Positions 16,425 through 24,497 of a stretch of DNA of 64,000 nucleotides are shown piece after piece. The stretch's first letter is position 1. Each line of letters begins with the position of its first letter. A program made the position numbers and the translations under genes. A model generated the notes under the pieces. The model was not told where the DNA came from, ran no database searches, and worked only from the letters and a program-made list of their open reading frames with translations. This DNA is from Pseudomonas sp. Teo4 (GTDB lineage Bacteria; Pseudomonadota; Gammaproteobacteria; Pseudomonadales; Pseudomonadaceae), in NCBI RefSeq assembly GCF_034387475.1, contig NZ_JAXCIL010000003.1, positions 1 through 64,000 of the forward strand. Direction: 5' to 3'.

Positions 16425-16452
16425 AGCATGGCTCGCTTATTCTGGAGGTCTG

Positions 16453-16481
16453 ATAGTAAAAGAATTTGTGTTCGAATTCAA
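16453..16481 (-). promoter_or_regulatory. Sigma-70 promoter of the mvaT-like gene
   Basis: Minus strand TTGAAT, 17-bp spacer, TACTAT; the -10 box ends about 29 bp before the start codon. Confidence 0.6.
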
Positions 16482-16536
16482 AACAGGTGCACTTTCCGTG
16501 CGATCTCCTTATACGGCCGCGCAGAGAGCATTTTTG

Positions 16537-17298
16537 CTATTTTGGGGGTCTGGACGTGGGCATCACGCTCGCAATAAAGGCTGCGCCTTTAAGCGCGTCG
16601 GCCCAGATGCGGATAGTTTCTACGGCTTGAGGCTGTGTAAGAGTCTCGGCGCGATACGTAGCCAGGCTCGCCTGCAACTCGTCCAGACGCTGGGCGGGCG
16701 TCCGCTCCAGATCCCAGCTTAAATAGTCACGGAAGGCAGATCGCAAATCCGCGACGAGGCTCGAAACCTCATTTCGACGCCATTGCGCAACGGTGTAATG
16801 TGAAGAACGCGGCGGTTCCTCCTGCATCACCTTACGCAGCCGGGAGTGGTCCTGCAGGTAGACCGCGTGCCCCAGAACAACCCGGGCAACCAGGTAAAGC
16901 TCAAGGATCTGCAACTGCTCGTTCACGGTATCCGCTGGCATGGCAAAGTTCGTCTTGACCAGTTGCTCGGCCTGTCGCTCCCACAGCTCGCGCTTTTTGG
17001 CTATAGCCTTCTCGTCGCGAGCCTTGCGCTCCTTTGCGTGCTGCACGTTGTATTTGACCGAATCCAGAAGCGCTGCAGCGTTGGTCAAAAGCTCCCGTTG
17101 CTCGGGGGAAAGTTTCTCGCCCAGGCGCCCAAGTAGCGAGCCGTACTGAGTCAGAGCACGGACTTCGCGGGCAGCGGCAGTAAGGCCGGTCTGAACCTTT
17201 CGCATGTCCTGGGCGCTGTAGTAGGTTCCAAGCTCCAAGACTAGATCAGCCGTGATGCCTGACGCCTGTGTCAGGCCGTTGCGTTTGCTGGTTGCCAT
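16537..17298 (-). CDS. Unknown protein, 253 residues
   Basis: Not recognised. A soluble, strongly helical protein with many charged residues; a basic helical stretch (KYNVQHAKERKARDEKAIAK, about 90-110) suggests a coiled coil. No signal peptide or membrane segment. The start at 17298 follows GGGGAG at good spacing; the frame extends upstream 13 codons. It is the last gene of the minus-strand unit headed by the small HTH gene at 20.3 kb. Confidence 0.7.
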   Translation of the reverse strand: MATSKRNGLTQASGITADLVLELGTYYSAQDMRKVQTGLTAAAREVRALTQYGSLLGRLGEKLSPEQRELLTNAAALLDSVKYNVQHAKERKARDEKAIAKKRELWERQAEQLVKTNFAMPADTVNEQLQILELYLVARVVLGHAVYLQDHSRLRKVMQEEPPRSSHYTVAQWRRNEVSSLVADLRSAFRDYLSWDLERTPAQRLDELQASLATYRAETLTQPQAVETIRIWADALKGAAFIASVMPTSRPPK

Positions 17299-17317
17299 AG
17301 GAACTCCCCTGAACAGC

Positions 17318-17623
17318 TCAGTCGTCGGCCTGTTCATTGGCCAAAATTGCGTTCAACACGGTTTCGTCATCGTCGAAGCAGCCGTCTTCAGCCAGGCCCA
17401 GATTCTCGTCGAGGATAACGCAGACGGCCAGAGCGGCTTGCGCTGGATCAGCGCTGTACTCACGAATGACGCGCTCGATTTGTTTACGGAGAAGGTGCGC
17501 GGGCTCGACCTGGCCTACTCCACGCTCAGAGGCTGGATCAGCTAGGCCCACGGGGGTAGGCGCTTCTGCCTGCGGGTCGGCGCCGATGATGGCGCCAGTG
17601 ATGGTTCGAAACTTCAATTCCAT
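17318..17623 (-). CDS. Unknown acidic protein, 101 residues
   Basis: Not recognised. A small acidic cytoplasmic protein, mostly helical, with a C-terminal acidic cluster (CFDDDETVLNAILANEQADD). It lies 19 bp upstream of the 253-residue gene and shares its strand and codon use. Confidence 0.6.
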   Translation of the reverse strand: MELKFRTITGAIIGADPQAEAPTPVGLADPASERGVGQVEPAHLLRKQIERVIREYSADPAQAALAVCVILDENLGLAEDGCFDDDETVLNAILANEQADD

Positions 17624-17664
17624 GCTTGGTTCACCTACTCGGTTCAGTTGGAACGGCTATTTTC

Positions 17665-17859
17665 TTATGGTCGGAAGACTTTCATATTTCCGGTAATAAT
17701 CACCGGTTCACCTTCTGAGTAAATGCGCTTAAAACGTTCATACAGGGCTGGATCGTAGCTCGATGGCGTGGTCACAACACCATGCCCTGCGTTGAAAACG
17801 CCCAGGCATTGCTCTTGCTCGGTTGTCGAATCGGGGATCGCCTGCGGTTTTTCAGTCAT
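17665..17859 (-). CDS. Unknown protein, 64 residues
   Basis: Not recognised. Small soluble protein with a GGAAAGC ribosome site at correct distance. It contains GVFNAGHGVVTTPSSYDP and ends PVIITGNMKVFRP. Tight spacing (12 bp) to the gene before it supports a real member of the unit. Confidence 0.55.
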   Translation of the reverse strand: MTEKPQAIPDSTTEQEQCLGVFNAGHGVVTTPSSYDPALYERFKRIYSEGEPVIITGNMKVFRP

Positions 17860-17871
17860 GGTCTTGCTTTC

Positions 17872-18213
17872 CTATTTGGACTCGTAAATTGTGCGCACTC
17901 GCTCTACGACCGGGTCGTCCAGTAGAACACGCCCATGGATGAACAAACTCACCGCACCCCAGCGATCGCCATGCTGACTGTTCAGGGAAGTCGCAAGATT
18001 GGCTGCAGCAGCCTCGTAGAACGAGCAAGGCGCTGCAAGAGGCGTCTCCCCCAGCTCGTGGATCATGAGGGCTCTGAACAGCGCAAGTTCCACCCCATGA
18101 GACTTGGCAGATGTCACCGCACAATCGGGTAGTGACTTACTTTCGGCAAAGGCCGGGCCAGTCTCCGTCAGAGCCCCAAGCAGAGCGAGTGAGAAAACTA
18201 TGTTCTTCATCAT
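17872..18213 (-). CDS. Exported unknown protein, 113 residues
   Basis: A signal peptide (residues 1 to about 23, cleavage after GPAFA) followed by a 90-residue periplasmic domain with two cysteines (in LPDCAV and AAPCSF) that could pair. No family recognised. Its place in a partition-regulator unit together with another exported protein (18516-19043) hints at a link to the cell envelope, such as transfer or surface exclusion; that is speculation. Confidence 0.65.
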   Translation of the reverse strand: MMKNIVFSLALLGALTETGPAFAESKSLPDCAVTSAKSHGVELALFRALMIHELGETPLAAPCSFYEAAAANLATSLNSQHGDRWGAVSLFIHGRVLLDDPVVERVRTIYESK

Positions 18214-18222
18214 GTGTGTCTC

Positions 18223-18456
18223 TTACGACGCCAGAGCCATGCAATGATCGAGGCTAACGCAACCACTCTTCCCTTCCAGCCAAATGACTGCCGAGTGGCC
18301 ACCAAGCACTTGCGCCTCGGTGGTGGACTTGCCCCGATGCGTCTCCCCTTCACCGCGGATGTCCTCGTAGGCGATTAGCGTGCCGAGCCCGTGCAGTTTG
18401 TTCCAAGCGTCGCACTGGGACTGCAGTTGCGCTGGGGTTTTTCTTTTGTTTGCCAT
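18223..18456 (-). CDS. Unknown protein, 77 residues
   Basis: Not recognised. Small soluble basic N-terminus (MANKRKTPAQLQSQCDAWNK) with a GAGGAAAA ribosome site. The middle (YEDIRGEGETHRGKSTTEAQ and VIWLEGKSGCV) looks like a compact beta-rich fold. Confidence 0.6.
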   Translation of the reverse strand: MANKRKTPAQLQSQCDAWNKLHGLGTLIAYEDIRGEGETHRGKSTTEAQVLGGHSAVIWLEGKSGCVSLDHCMALAS

Positions 18457-18483
18457 CTGAGTATTTTCCTCGCGATCTCAAAC

Positions 18484-18508
18484 AGTGGCCTGGCAAAGCC
18501 AGGCCACT
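18484..18508. terminator. Perfect 11-bp hairpin between two operon genes
   Basis: AGTGGCCTGGC, AAA, GCCAGGCCACT. It lies 8 bp after the stop of the 175-residue exported protein gene. There is no long T-run, so it may be an RNA-stabilising or attenuating structure rather than a full terminator. Confidence 0.5.
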
Positions 18509-18515
18509 AGCAGAA

Positions 18516-19043
18516 TCAGTTGTTTGCAGAAGCATCAAGAATCAGCTTATGGCTGCAATTGGTCGGATTACCGTCGACCAGAGTGCACCCTCCGAAACCG
18601 AACTCCAGGGGCTGTCCCTTTTTGATTTCGAACGACTGACTGAACTCGTTTCGGCTCATCTTCGGCAAATCAATCGCCAGATTAGTACCAGCCAGGGGCG
18701 CCTTGTCGAACCCCTCCAGCACAGCCAGCGAGCCTTTTACGGCGACGATCACGTTTTCACCAACAACAGCTGTCGGAGTCATCGACATATCGAGGCCCGT
18801 AACAAGCTTGCCCGGAATCAGCGTCGTTTTTTTGCCGTCGCTTACAGCTTTTTCGATATAGCTGTGGAGGACCTGGTCTTTAACGGGAAGGGTATTCCCC
18901 AGAAGAGTCGGTGCGGCAAACGAAGCGACAACCTCGTCCCCTTTGAACACCTTACCGCTCAGAAAGATGTTCGACCCGGATTCCGCCAGAGCCGAAGTGG
19001 CCAGCATGGGAAACATTACAGCAACAATCAGGAAGCGCTTCAT
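18516..19043 (-). CDS. Exported unknown protein, 175 residues
   Basis: A clear signal peptide (residues 1 to about 20, cleavage after SALA), then a periplasmic beta-rich domain with two cysteines near the C-terminus (FGGCTLVDGNPTNCS) likely to form a disulfide. Family not recognised. It follows the second ParB-like gene; a ParB-box candidate (19073-19087) lies in the 54-bp gap just upstream of it, so it may be controlled by ParB. Confidence 0.7.
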   Translation of the reverse strand: MKRFLIVAVMFPMLATSALAESGSNIFLSGKVFKGDEVVASFAAPTLLGNTLPVKDQVLHSYIEKAVSDGKKTTLIPGKLVTGLDMSMTPTAVVGENVIVAVKGSLAVLEGFDKAPLAGTNLAIDLPKMSRNEFSQSFEIKKGQPLEFGFGGCTLVDGNPTNCSHKLILDASANN

Positions 19044-19072
19044 CGCTTGTTATCCTTGGGTTGGTTTTTCAG

Positions 19073-19087
19073 TTTTCACGGTGAAAA
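19073..19087. promoter_or_regulatory. ParB-box candidate 1
   Basis: TTTTCACGGTGAAAA, a 7-bp inverted repeat around one base, extended by G and C to 17 bp. Located between the second ParB-like gene and the exported protein. Confidence 0.65.
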
Positions 19088-19097
19088 CAGCGAGCAC

Positions 19098-20021
19098 CTA
19101 AGCTTGCTGTCGTTCCTCTTCAGGCGCGTCGGAGTCCTCAGTCGCCAGATCTTTTTCAGCCCTGTCGAGGGTACGCAGCAGCTCATCGAGCAGCAGCCGA
19201 GTCTCGACAGCCAGGGAGGTATAGCCAGGATCCTGGCGAACGGTCTTAGCAGCCTGGTAGAGCGAGTCAGAGTGCTTCTTCACCACTCGCTTGATTGCTG
19301 CGCCAGGCGCGTGCTTCGCAGTCGCTTTGTTCCGGCCCTGGGCCTGTGCTGCAGCAAGCATCTGCTCAAGAACCTCGACGGCCTTGTCGCCATGCGTCTT
19401 CAGCAGCTTGACCGCTTCAGTGGCCGAGATCCGGTCGTCGATAACGGCATCACGAATAGATTTCGGTCCCCCTACGAGCATCAGCAGGCCATCGACATAG
19501 GCAGTACCGAGGCCCATCCGATCGGCGACGACTTCGAGCTCTAGGCCGTAGCGAATCAGGCGTTTGCAAACCAGGCCCGTTTCGTAAGGCGTCAGGGGCA
19601 AACCGGTGTTGCTGCGGTACAGCTTTACGGTCAGGTCCTCCAGGGAGACGCCGCGCTCTTCCGGTACCGCAGGAATCGTTTCGATCTCGGCGCCTTCTTG
19701 AATAGCCAGAAGCACGGCCTTGGTCCGGCAGTGGCCATCGGAGACGTACTTGACCTCCTGATCACCTTCGCGAGCGATGTACACCGCGATGGGTTTGTCC
19801 ATGTAGTAGCCTTCGGACTTCATCGAGTCCGCCAGTGCCCGGATATGCGCTTCCAGACCAGGGCGCGGAGTGCGCGCATTAAAGCCCGACATGAACTTCA
19901 GTTCGCGGGGATCCACCTGCCAGAGATCACGGCTTTTCGATCCCGACATAGCCTTCTTCGTGCTGCCCTGAACCAGGTCGCGTTCGAAGCTATCGAGCGG
20001 CATCTCAACTTGTTTTGCCAT
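19098..20021 (-). CDS. Second ParB/Srx-fold DNA-binding protein (KorB-like regulator)
   Basis: A 307-residue ParB-family protein. The N-terminal domain carries VDPRELKFMSGFNART and YVSDGHCRTKAV (the ParB/Srx signature region), followed by a helix-turn-helix (LEVVADRMGLGTAYVDGLLML, about 160-185) and a charged helical C-terminus. It differs from the parA-linked ParB and has no ParA partner beside it, which suggests a transcriptional regulator like KorB rather than a segregation factor. Start at 20021 overlaps the previous stop (TGATG); a GTG one codon upstream is possible. Confidence 0.78.
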   Translation of the reverse strand: MAKQVEMPLDSFERDLVQGSTKKAMSGSKSRDLWQVDPRELKFMSGFNARTPRPGLEAHIRALADSMKSEGYYMDKPIAVYIAREGDQEVKYVSDGHCRTKAVLLAIQEGAEIETIPAVPEERGVSLEDLTVKLYRSNTGLPLTPYETGLVCKRLIRYGLELEVVADRMGLGTAYVDGLLMLVGGPKSIRDAVIDDRISATEAVKLLKTHGDKAVEVLEQMLAAAQAQGRNKATAKHAPGAAIKRVVKKHSDSLYQAAKTVRQDPGYTSLAVETRLLLDELLRTLDRAEKDLATEDSDAPEEERQQA

Positions 20022-20293
20022 CACTGTCCCCTACCCTGCGTATCCGTTGTCTGGTTTGTTGCTATCGAATCGCGACTATCAGAGCTCAATCTGCTCTTCG
20101 CGTGCGCCAGGATCGTTTCGGGGCAATCACGCCACCGTTTGCTTTCCCGACTCGCCAGGTACGCCTTCCAGGTGCTCACCGCGATCGGCTTGGCCTGTCC
20201 AACATTCACCAGCTCCAACGCTTCCAGCTGAGTCATCCCGGCCTTTTCAATCAGCCTTCGGAGCAACGCCCCGTTGGTTTCCTCGGCAGTCAT
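20021..20293 (-). CDS. Small putative HTH regulator, first gene of the operon
   Basis: A 90-residue protein starting MTAEETNGALLRRLIEKAGM. The pattern LIEKAGMTQLEALELVN, then PIAVSTWKAYLA suggests an Xre-like helix-turn-helix. GGAGAGAA precedes the start at 20293; the frame upstream is less plausible. It is translationally coupled to the ParB-like gene. Its promoter region contains an element of the GACTTTCRTT class and an inverted repeat GGTGCAC-AA-GTGCACC, and faces parA. Confidence 0.65.
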   Translation of the reverse strand: MTAEETNGALLRRLIEKAGMTQLEALELVNVGQAKPIAVSTWKAYLASRESKRWRDCPETILAHAKSRLSSDSRDSIATNQTTDTQGRGQ

Positions 20294-20344
20294 GCCATTC
20301 TCTCCACGGTGCACTTGTGCACCTATACTACACAGCAAATCGAA

Positions 20345-20364
20345 AAGATCAACAAACAAAAGTC
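20345..20364 (-). promoter_or_regulatory. GACTTTCRTT-type element for the HTH/ParB operon
   Basis: Minus strand GACTTTTGTTTGTTGATCTT, hexamer at the standard distance, 52 bp before the start codon at 20293. It overlaps a TAGGTCAC-type site. The hexamer GATCTT is poor, so this is one of the weaker copies. Confidence 0.4.
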
Positions 20365-20529
20365 AATTGTGACCTATTCCCTACCCTGCCCTTCTCAGCG
20401 CACATTTTTTAGGTCACATGAGCCCTATAGGTTTAGGCTAAAACTCGATTAGGTCACCTTTGACCGTCTATCGATTCGGGGTTTAACGCCTTTTTTTAGC
20501 CTAAAACCCCGAGGATTTCGCATCAGGTA

Positions 20530-20558
20530 TTGCAAATCCTCGGGGTTAGCCCTACTTT
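20530..20558 (+). promoter_or_regulatory. Sigma-70 promoter of parAB
   Basis: TTGCAA, 17-bp spacer, TACTTT. One arm of the AAACCCCGAGG inverted repeat occupies the spacer, the arrangement expected for autorepression by ParA. Confidence 0.55.
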
Positions 20559-20592
20559 TTAGGCACACAAACCCCGAGAAGGATTCGCTTCA

Positions 20593-21717
20593 ATGGAAAA
20601 CAATGAGTTCGGCATCGACCAGTACCCCTTCACCGACTTTCAGCAATTGTTCTATTCGAGCAAGTACGCGGCAGAGTGCATCCAGGTAAGCCAGGACATG
20701 CTTGCCCTGATCGAGAAGCAGCACAATCTCAACATCCGCCGCATTCCCCGCGGCACTGTCGAAGCACGTGGCTATACCCTCGACGATATCTTTCGCATCG
20801 CGTCGATCAGACGTGAGAGTGGCGTAATCAAGCCATTCCCTCGACCTATCACACTCTCGGTATACGTGCAGAAAGGTGGCACGGCGAAGACGACCACCGC
20901 CTGCAACCTGGCGATACAGTTCAGCTTGATGGGGCTGCGCACTCTGGTGATCGACAACGATCCACAGGCCGATGTCACGAGCATGTTGGGTTACGATCCC
21001 GACCTCACTGCAGCCGAGCTGGAGGACGTCGGTGTACCAGGGGCCCGAGCTGTAGACGGGCACATCGGGAATCTTATGCGTGTCGGCAGCACCTACACCC
21101 CCTTGTCGCTGGAAGAGGTTATCAAGAAGCCGTTTGGCGAATTCGGGCCGCATCTCATTCCGGCCGAAGTCACGCTCGACGAGATGGATATCGTGCTGCG
21201 GAACGCAAACGGCAGCGACTTCCGCTACTCGATCTTCATCGAGCAAGCACGCAACGGGAAGCTGCCGCACTGCGATCTTTCTAGCTACGACGTGATCATC
21301 ATGGACAATGCACCGTCCGGCACAATGCTTTCTCGCAACTCGATGGTCGCTGCAGATTTCCTGGTCTGCCCCATCCGGATGGATAAGTTCTCGTTCAGAG
21401 CCCTGTCGCGCCTTGCATTCCGGCTGAGCGAGTTCGCCAAGGACTTCCAGCGGTCGCCTGAGATCATTGCGATCCCGACTATGTACATTCGCAACCGCCC
21501 GCGGATCCAGGCCAACCTGGAGCGCCTGACTACCCTCTTCCCGGGCAAAGTGACGCAGAGCCCGCTTTATCACAACGAGGACTATTCGAAGAGTCTTGAG
21601 GAAGGCATCCCTGTTTCGCTGTGGCGTCAGGCCAGCGACAATTCCGTCGGCGCTTTCCGCACCGTGTTCTCTGAGGTAGTGTCCCGTATCCGTGACGTCC
21701 TGGAGGCTTCGAAATGA
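20593..21717 (+). CDS. parA: ParA, type Ia partition ATPase
   Basis: A 374-residue deviant Walker ATPase. The first about 85 residues include a MerR/HTH-like segment (RGTVEARGYTLDDIFRIA), which in type Ia ParA proteins binds the operator of its own operon. The deviant P-loop KGGTAKTT is at about 94-101, Walker A' VIDNDPQAD follows, and Walker B VIIMDNAPSG is near 235-245. It moves plasmid copies along the nucleoid with ParB. A ribosome site (GAGAAGG) precedes the start; parB overlaps its stop by 4 bp. Confidence 0.93.
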   Translation: MENNEFGIDQYPFTDFQQLFYSSKYAAECIQVSQDMLALIEKQHNLNIRRIPRGTVEARGYTLDDIFRIASIRRESGVIKPFPRPITLSVYVQKGGTAKTTTACNLAIQFSLMGLRTLVIDNDPQADVTSMLGYDPDLTAAELEDVGVPGARAVDGHIGNLMRVGSTYTPLSLEEVIKKPFGEFGPHLIPAEVTLDEMDIVLRNANGSDFRYSIFIEQARNGKLPHCDLSSYDVIIMDNAPSGTMLSRNSMVAADFLVCPIRMDKFSFRALSRLAFRLSEFAKDFQRSPEIIAIPTMYIRNRPRIQANLERLTTLFPGKVTQSPLYHNEDYSKSLEEGIPVSLWRQASDNSVGAFRTVFSEVVSRIRDVLEASK

Positions 21718-22763
21718 AATCTACGCGCCCACTCGGGACTAGCCAACCAACCCATATTCAAGGAGTCCCCGTCGCCGAGGCGCCTGCAGCTAATCTCGGC
21801 AGGTCGATGAGCGACATACTGGCGGAGCGAGGGCTGCTCGACGACTCTCAGGCCCAGACTTCCGGTGTCCCTGCTGAAACTTTTCACGGTGAAAAGTCGA
21901 CGAATTTTCACGGTGAAAAATCTGTAGGACCTGCAGCGCCTCTCGAAGGTCAGTATCTGCCAGCCAAGGAAGGTGTCACGCTTCTCGATACCGACATGGT
22001 TGATCCAAGCCCGTATCAGCCACGGAAGATCTTCAACGAAGTTGCACTCCAGCTTCTGGCTGACGCGATCCAGGCCAACGGCGGTCTCAACAATCCTATC
22101 GTCGTCCGCCCCAAAGCCAATGGTCGCTTCGAGCTTGTTGGTGGTGAGCGCCGCTGGCGGGCGCATGACATCCTGCAATGGACCAAGATTGAGGCCTATG
22201 TCCGGGATCTGTCTGACGAAGATGCAGCTGTCCTGGCCGTCACAGATAACGAATCCCAGGAGCCACTGACGGACTTCGAACGTGCGTTGAGCTACAAGAA
22301 GCTACTAGACAGCAAGGCCGTAAAGAACCAGATGACGCTTTCCCGCCGTGTTGGTCGAAGCATGGCCACCATCAGTCGCTGCCTGGCCTACTTCAAGCTG
22401 CCGCAAGAGACTCTCACACTGCTTGAAGACGATCCGGCATTCATCGGCACTAAGCATGTGGCCGATCTGGCGGCATTGGCAGACGAAGGGCACAAGGACC
22501 TGGTTGTCCAAGCTACGCAACTCGTCTTCGATGGAAAGCTCTCCCAGGAAGCCGCAGTTGCTTGGATCAAGAGCTCGGTGAGGAAGAGCAGTGATTTGCC
22601 GCCGGCGCCTCCGGTGCCCGTTAAGCTCTTCGCGAAAGGTCGCGAGTTGGCCGACCTGAAGGTTCGAGGGCAGAAGATCACGCTCGACTGCCCCAAAGGC
22701 GTCAATCCGGAGGAGGTTCTGGAGCTCATCAAGAAACACTTCGATCCACCATCTGAGGCTTGA
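21714..22763 (+). CDS. parB: ParB, centromere-binding partition protein
   Basis: A 349-residue ParB. The N-terminal arm should contact ParA. The CTPase domain includes VDPSPYQPRK (about 97-106) and the signature ELVGGERRWRAHDIL (about 138-152). A helix-turn-helix lies around LSRRVGRSMATISRCLAYFKLP, with a C-terminal dimerisation region. Two ParB-box candidates lie inside the gene's own N-terminal coding part, 24 bp apart, where they encode the repeated residues FHGEKS, so the centromere is probably partly within the gene. A strong terminator follows the stop. Confidence 0.93.
   Translation: MKSTRPLGTSQPTHIQGVPVAEAPAANLGRSMSDILAERGLLDDSQAQTSGVPAETFHGEKSTNFHGEKSVGPAAPLEGQYLPAKEGVTLLDTDMVDPSPYQPRKIFNEVALQLLADAIQANGGLNNPIVVRPKANGRFELVGGERRWRAHDILQWTKIEAYVRDLSDEDAAVLAVTDNESQEPLTDFERALSYKKLLDSKAVKNQMTLSRRVGRSMATISRCLAYFKLPQETLTLLEDDPAFIGTKHVADLAALADEGHKDLVVQATQLVFDGKLSQEAAVAWIKSSVRKSSDLPPAPPVPVKLFAKGRELADLKVRGQKITLDCPKGVNPEEVLELIKKHFDPPSEA
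21881..21919. promoter_or_regulatory. ParB-box candidates 2 and 3 inside parB (putative parS)
   Basis: Two TTTTCACGGTGAAAA palindromes at 21881-21895 and 21905-21919. Centres are 24 bp apart, so they lie nearly on the same DNA face. Both encode FHGEKS within parB. Confidence 0.65.
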
Positions 22764-23147
22764 GATTTTCCCAACCAAGGGCGCGATGAGCGCCCTTTTT
22801 TTTGCCCCATATTCTTTCACCTTACCTACATGACACCAGCTGATGCGAGTGATGTGGCAGCCCTTTTCACGGTGAAAAGGGCTGTTCATGCTGCCAGAAG
22901 GGCCAACAAGACCACATTCGCATGCAACCCCCATATCCTTTCACCTATCCGGTGCCAAGCATATGCCTATGTTTTTTTCACCGTGAAAACCGATACGGTT
23001 GTTGCTTGTAGATCATCCATGCAGCATCTCCGCCTGAACGTGGTCGAGGGAGTGCATCGTAGAACAGGAGGTCGGAAAGGAGAGGGTGGGGGAGGGGAGA
23101 TTGGGAAGGGTATGCGTAAAGAGAAGGGGGCCGAAGCCCCCTTTCCT
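22764..23147. promoter_or_regulatory. Gap between parB and repA with ParB boxes, iterons and a G-rich tract
   Basis: 384 bp without a gene. In order: the parB terminator; a reverse iteron (22805-22821); ParB box 4 (22864-22878, extended to a 21-bp palindrome); a reverse iteron (22929-22945); ParB box 5 (22975-22989); a G-rich tract able to form a quadruplex (23084-23105); and the repA terminator hairpin. Iterons and ParB boxes alternate, suggesting RepA and ParB bind side by side. Confidence 0.65.
22778..22803 (+). terminator. Rho-independent terminator of parAB
   Basis: AGGGCGC, five-base loop, GCGCCCT and a run of eight Ts, 15 bp after the parB stop. Confidence 0.9.
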
Positions 23148-23153
23148 TTACGC
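23117..23153 (-). terminator. Terminator hairpin of repA
   Basis: Minus strand GTAAAGGAAAGGGGGC, tetraloop TTCG, GCCCCCTTCTCTTTAC; the stem overlaps the repA stop and the 3' side is T-rich. A long, stable hairpin. Confidence 0.75.
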
Positions 23154-24467
23154 ACCAAGCGATTTTCTGTAGAGCTCAAGCGCTTCTTCGTAAGGAGGCA
23201 GCAGTTTTTCAGCGACGAACATGTAGAAGTTGTTGACGACCATGGCACTACCTTCACCTTTGGCGAGGAATTCGGCCCATTTCTTCAACATGAGGCGCTG
23301 CCCAACCAGGGTTGCTGCAAACTGATCATTGAGGGAATTGCGCACCTCACTGTCCATACCAGCAAGGAGCAGTTCAACCTCCGACCGGCGCTGAGCGTTG
23401 AACTCGCGGCGGACAGCATCGTCATCCTGCAGAAGGCTCTGTTGACCAGCCTGAGCGGCTTTGGGACTAGCCTGAGCCCCGCCTTGCAGAAGCTTGTCGA
23501 GCCCAGTCTTGGCCAGCTTCACATCTCCATCGCGCAGAACACGGAGGAAGTAGGGGGCAATGCCTTTCGCGCCGGCCTTGATCTTTCCTTCTGTGTACTT
23601 CTCCTGGACGTATTCCATAACGATGGAGATACGATCCTCAGAGTGGAGGGCCAGCGCTTCCTTCGCCTGAGTTTCCGTCAGGCAGAAATCGTCCTGCAAC
23701 TTCCGCAGCAGCTCGTGGTTGAAGCTGGATGGAGAGTCGATCGCTAACGCGCCCTGGACGTTCTCCTGGATGCGAAACTTGACACCGACGACCTTGCGCT
23801 TCTCACGCTGCAGCTCGACCTCAAGACAGATGTCCGATATTGAGTTGATCTCTTTGATCGCAGGCTGGATGACAGCCCGGTTGAGGATCTTGAACTCATC
23901 ATAGCTGGCAGTGTTGTTCACACCGAGCAGCTCACGGAAGAGGGGGAGAGGGAGGATTGGTGTTTGATTGATTGCTCTGTAGCGAGCGCAATTCTCGTAC
24001 AAAGCAAGGGCATGCCCTGAGCTGAAGCGCGAGATGATCAGCAGGTCAATTCGAGCATAGAACTCCGGATTGTAGAGCTTTGTCCGCAGCTGCGGACTGT
24101 AGGCATAGCTGCAGATCCCGTCTTTGATCGAGGCGCTAGCAAGCGCCGTGGTCACACCCCAGTCGCTCTTGCCCTGGTGATCGATGATGTCCCATTTGAT
24201 CTTGGTGGTGACCATGTCCTCAAGGGCGTCCTTGAGGTATTTGACGTTTTTACTGTCAAACCCAGCGAGATCCATAAGGTCGCGAACAGGGATGGTGTGC
24301 AGCTGCAGGTTCACGTCTGGGAAGTCATCGTAGGCATTGTGCAGCAGGACGTTCCAAGCCTTCCGCTGAAGGCACGAAATGTCGTTCTTGATGTGAATCG
24401 CCCCAGCGTGCTTCCGAACGCTTGGCGCCAGGACGTTTTGCCCCGGTGTTGCTGCCGGCATGCCCAT
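23148..24467 (-). CDS. repA: Plasmid replication initiator (Rep_3/RepB-type, iteron-binding)
   Basis: A 439-residue initiator. The N-terminal winged-helix region includes IKNDISCLQRKAWNVLLHNAY and TIPVRDLMDLAGFDSKNVKYLKDAL, then SFSSGHALALYENCARYR and a second winged-helix part with LPLPLFRELLGVNN and YDEFKILNRAVIQPAIKEIN, typical of Rep_3 proteins. The C-terminal third is a helical extension of unknown role, rich in Gln and Ala around QASPKAAQAGQQ. The start at 24467 has GGGGGG upstream; a TTG at 24482 would add five residues. It reads away from the iteron array, which begins 335 bp upstream, and should bind those iterons to open oriV. Confidence 0.9.
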   Translation of the reverse strand: MGMPAATPGQNVLAPSVRKHAGAIHIKNDISCLQRKAWNVLLHNAYDDFPDVNLQLHTIPVRDLMDLAGFDSKNVKYLKDALEDMVTTKIKWDIIDHQGKSDWGVTTALASASIKDGICSYAYSPQLRTKLYNPEFYARIDLLIISRFSSGHALALYENCARYRAINQTPILPLPLFRELLGVNNTASYDEFKILNRAVIQPAIKEINSISDICLEVELQREKRKVVGVKFRIQENVQGALAIDSPSSFNHELLRKLQDDFCLTETQAKEALALHSEDRISIVMEYVQEKYTEGKIKAGAKGIAPYFLRVLRDGDVKLAKTGLDKLLQGGAQASPKAAQAGQQSLLQDDDAVRREFNAQRRSEVELLLAGMDSEVRNSLNDQFAATLVGQRLMLKKWAEFLAKGEGSAMVVNNFYMFVAEKLLPPYEEALELYRKSLGA

Positions 24468-24497
24468 GCTTCCCCCCTGCAAGCCTCCAAAACTGCA

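Larger units (their letters stand above)
20294..20592. promoter_or_regulatory. Divergent control region between the HTH operon and parA
   Basis: About 300 bp packed with operators: GGTGCAC/GTGCACC palindrome near 20308-20323, three TAGGTCAC-type sites (20361-20374, 20412-20425, 20452-20465), two KorA-like palindromes (20432-20442 TTTAGGCTAAA and 20494-20506 TTTTAGCCTAAAA), and four copies of AAACCCCGAG in alternating orientation, two of them forming a 14-bp inverted repeat (20505-20518 with 20534-20547). No gene is seen in it. Confidence 0.7.

Noticed and set aside
22830..23747. Plus-strand frame of 305 codons from the parB-repA gap into repA
   Set aside because: Its first part is made of ParB boxes, iterons and the G-tract, and the rest is antisense to repA.
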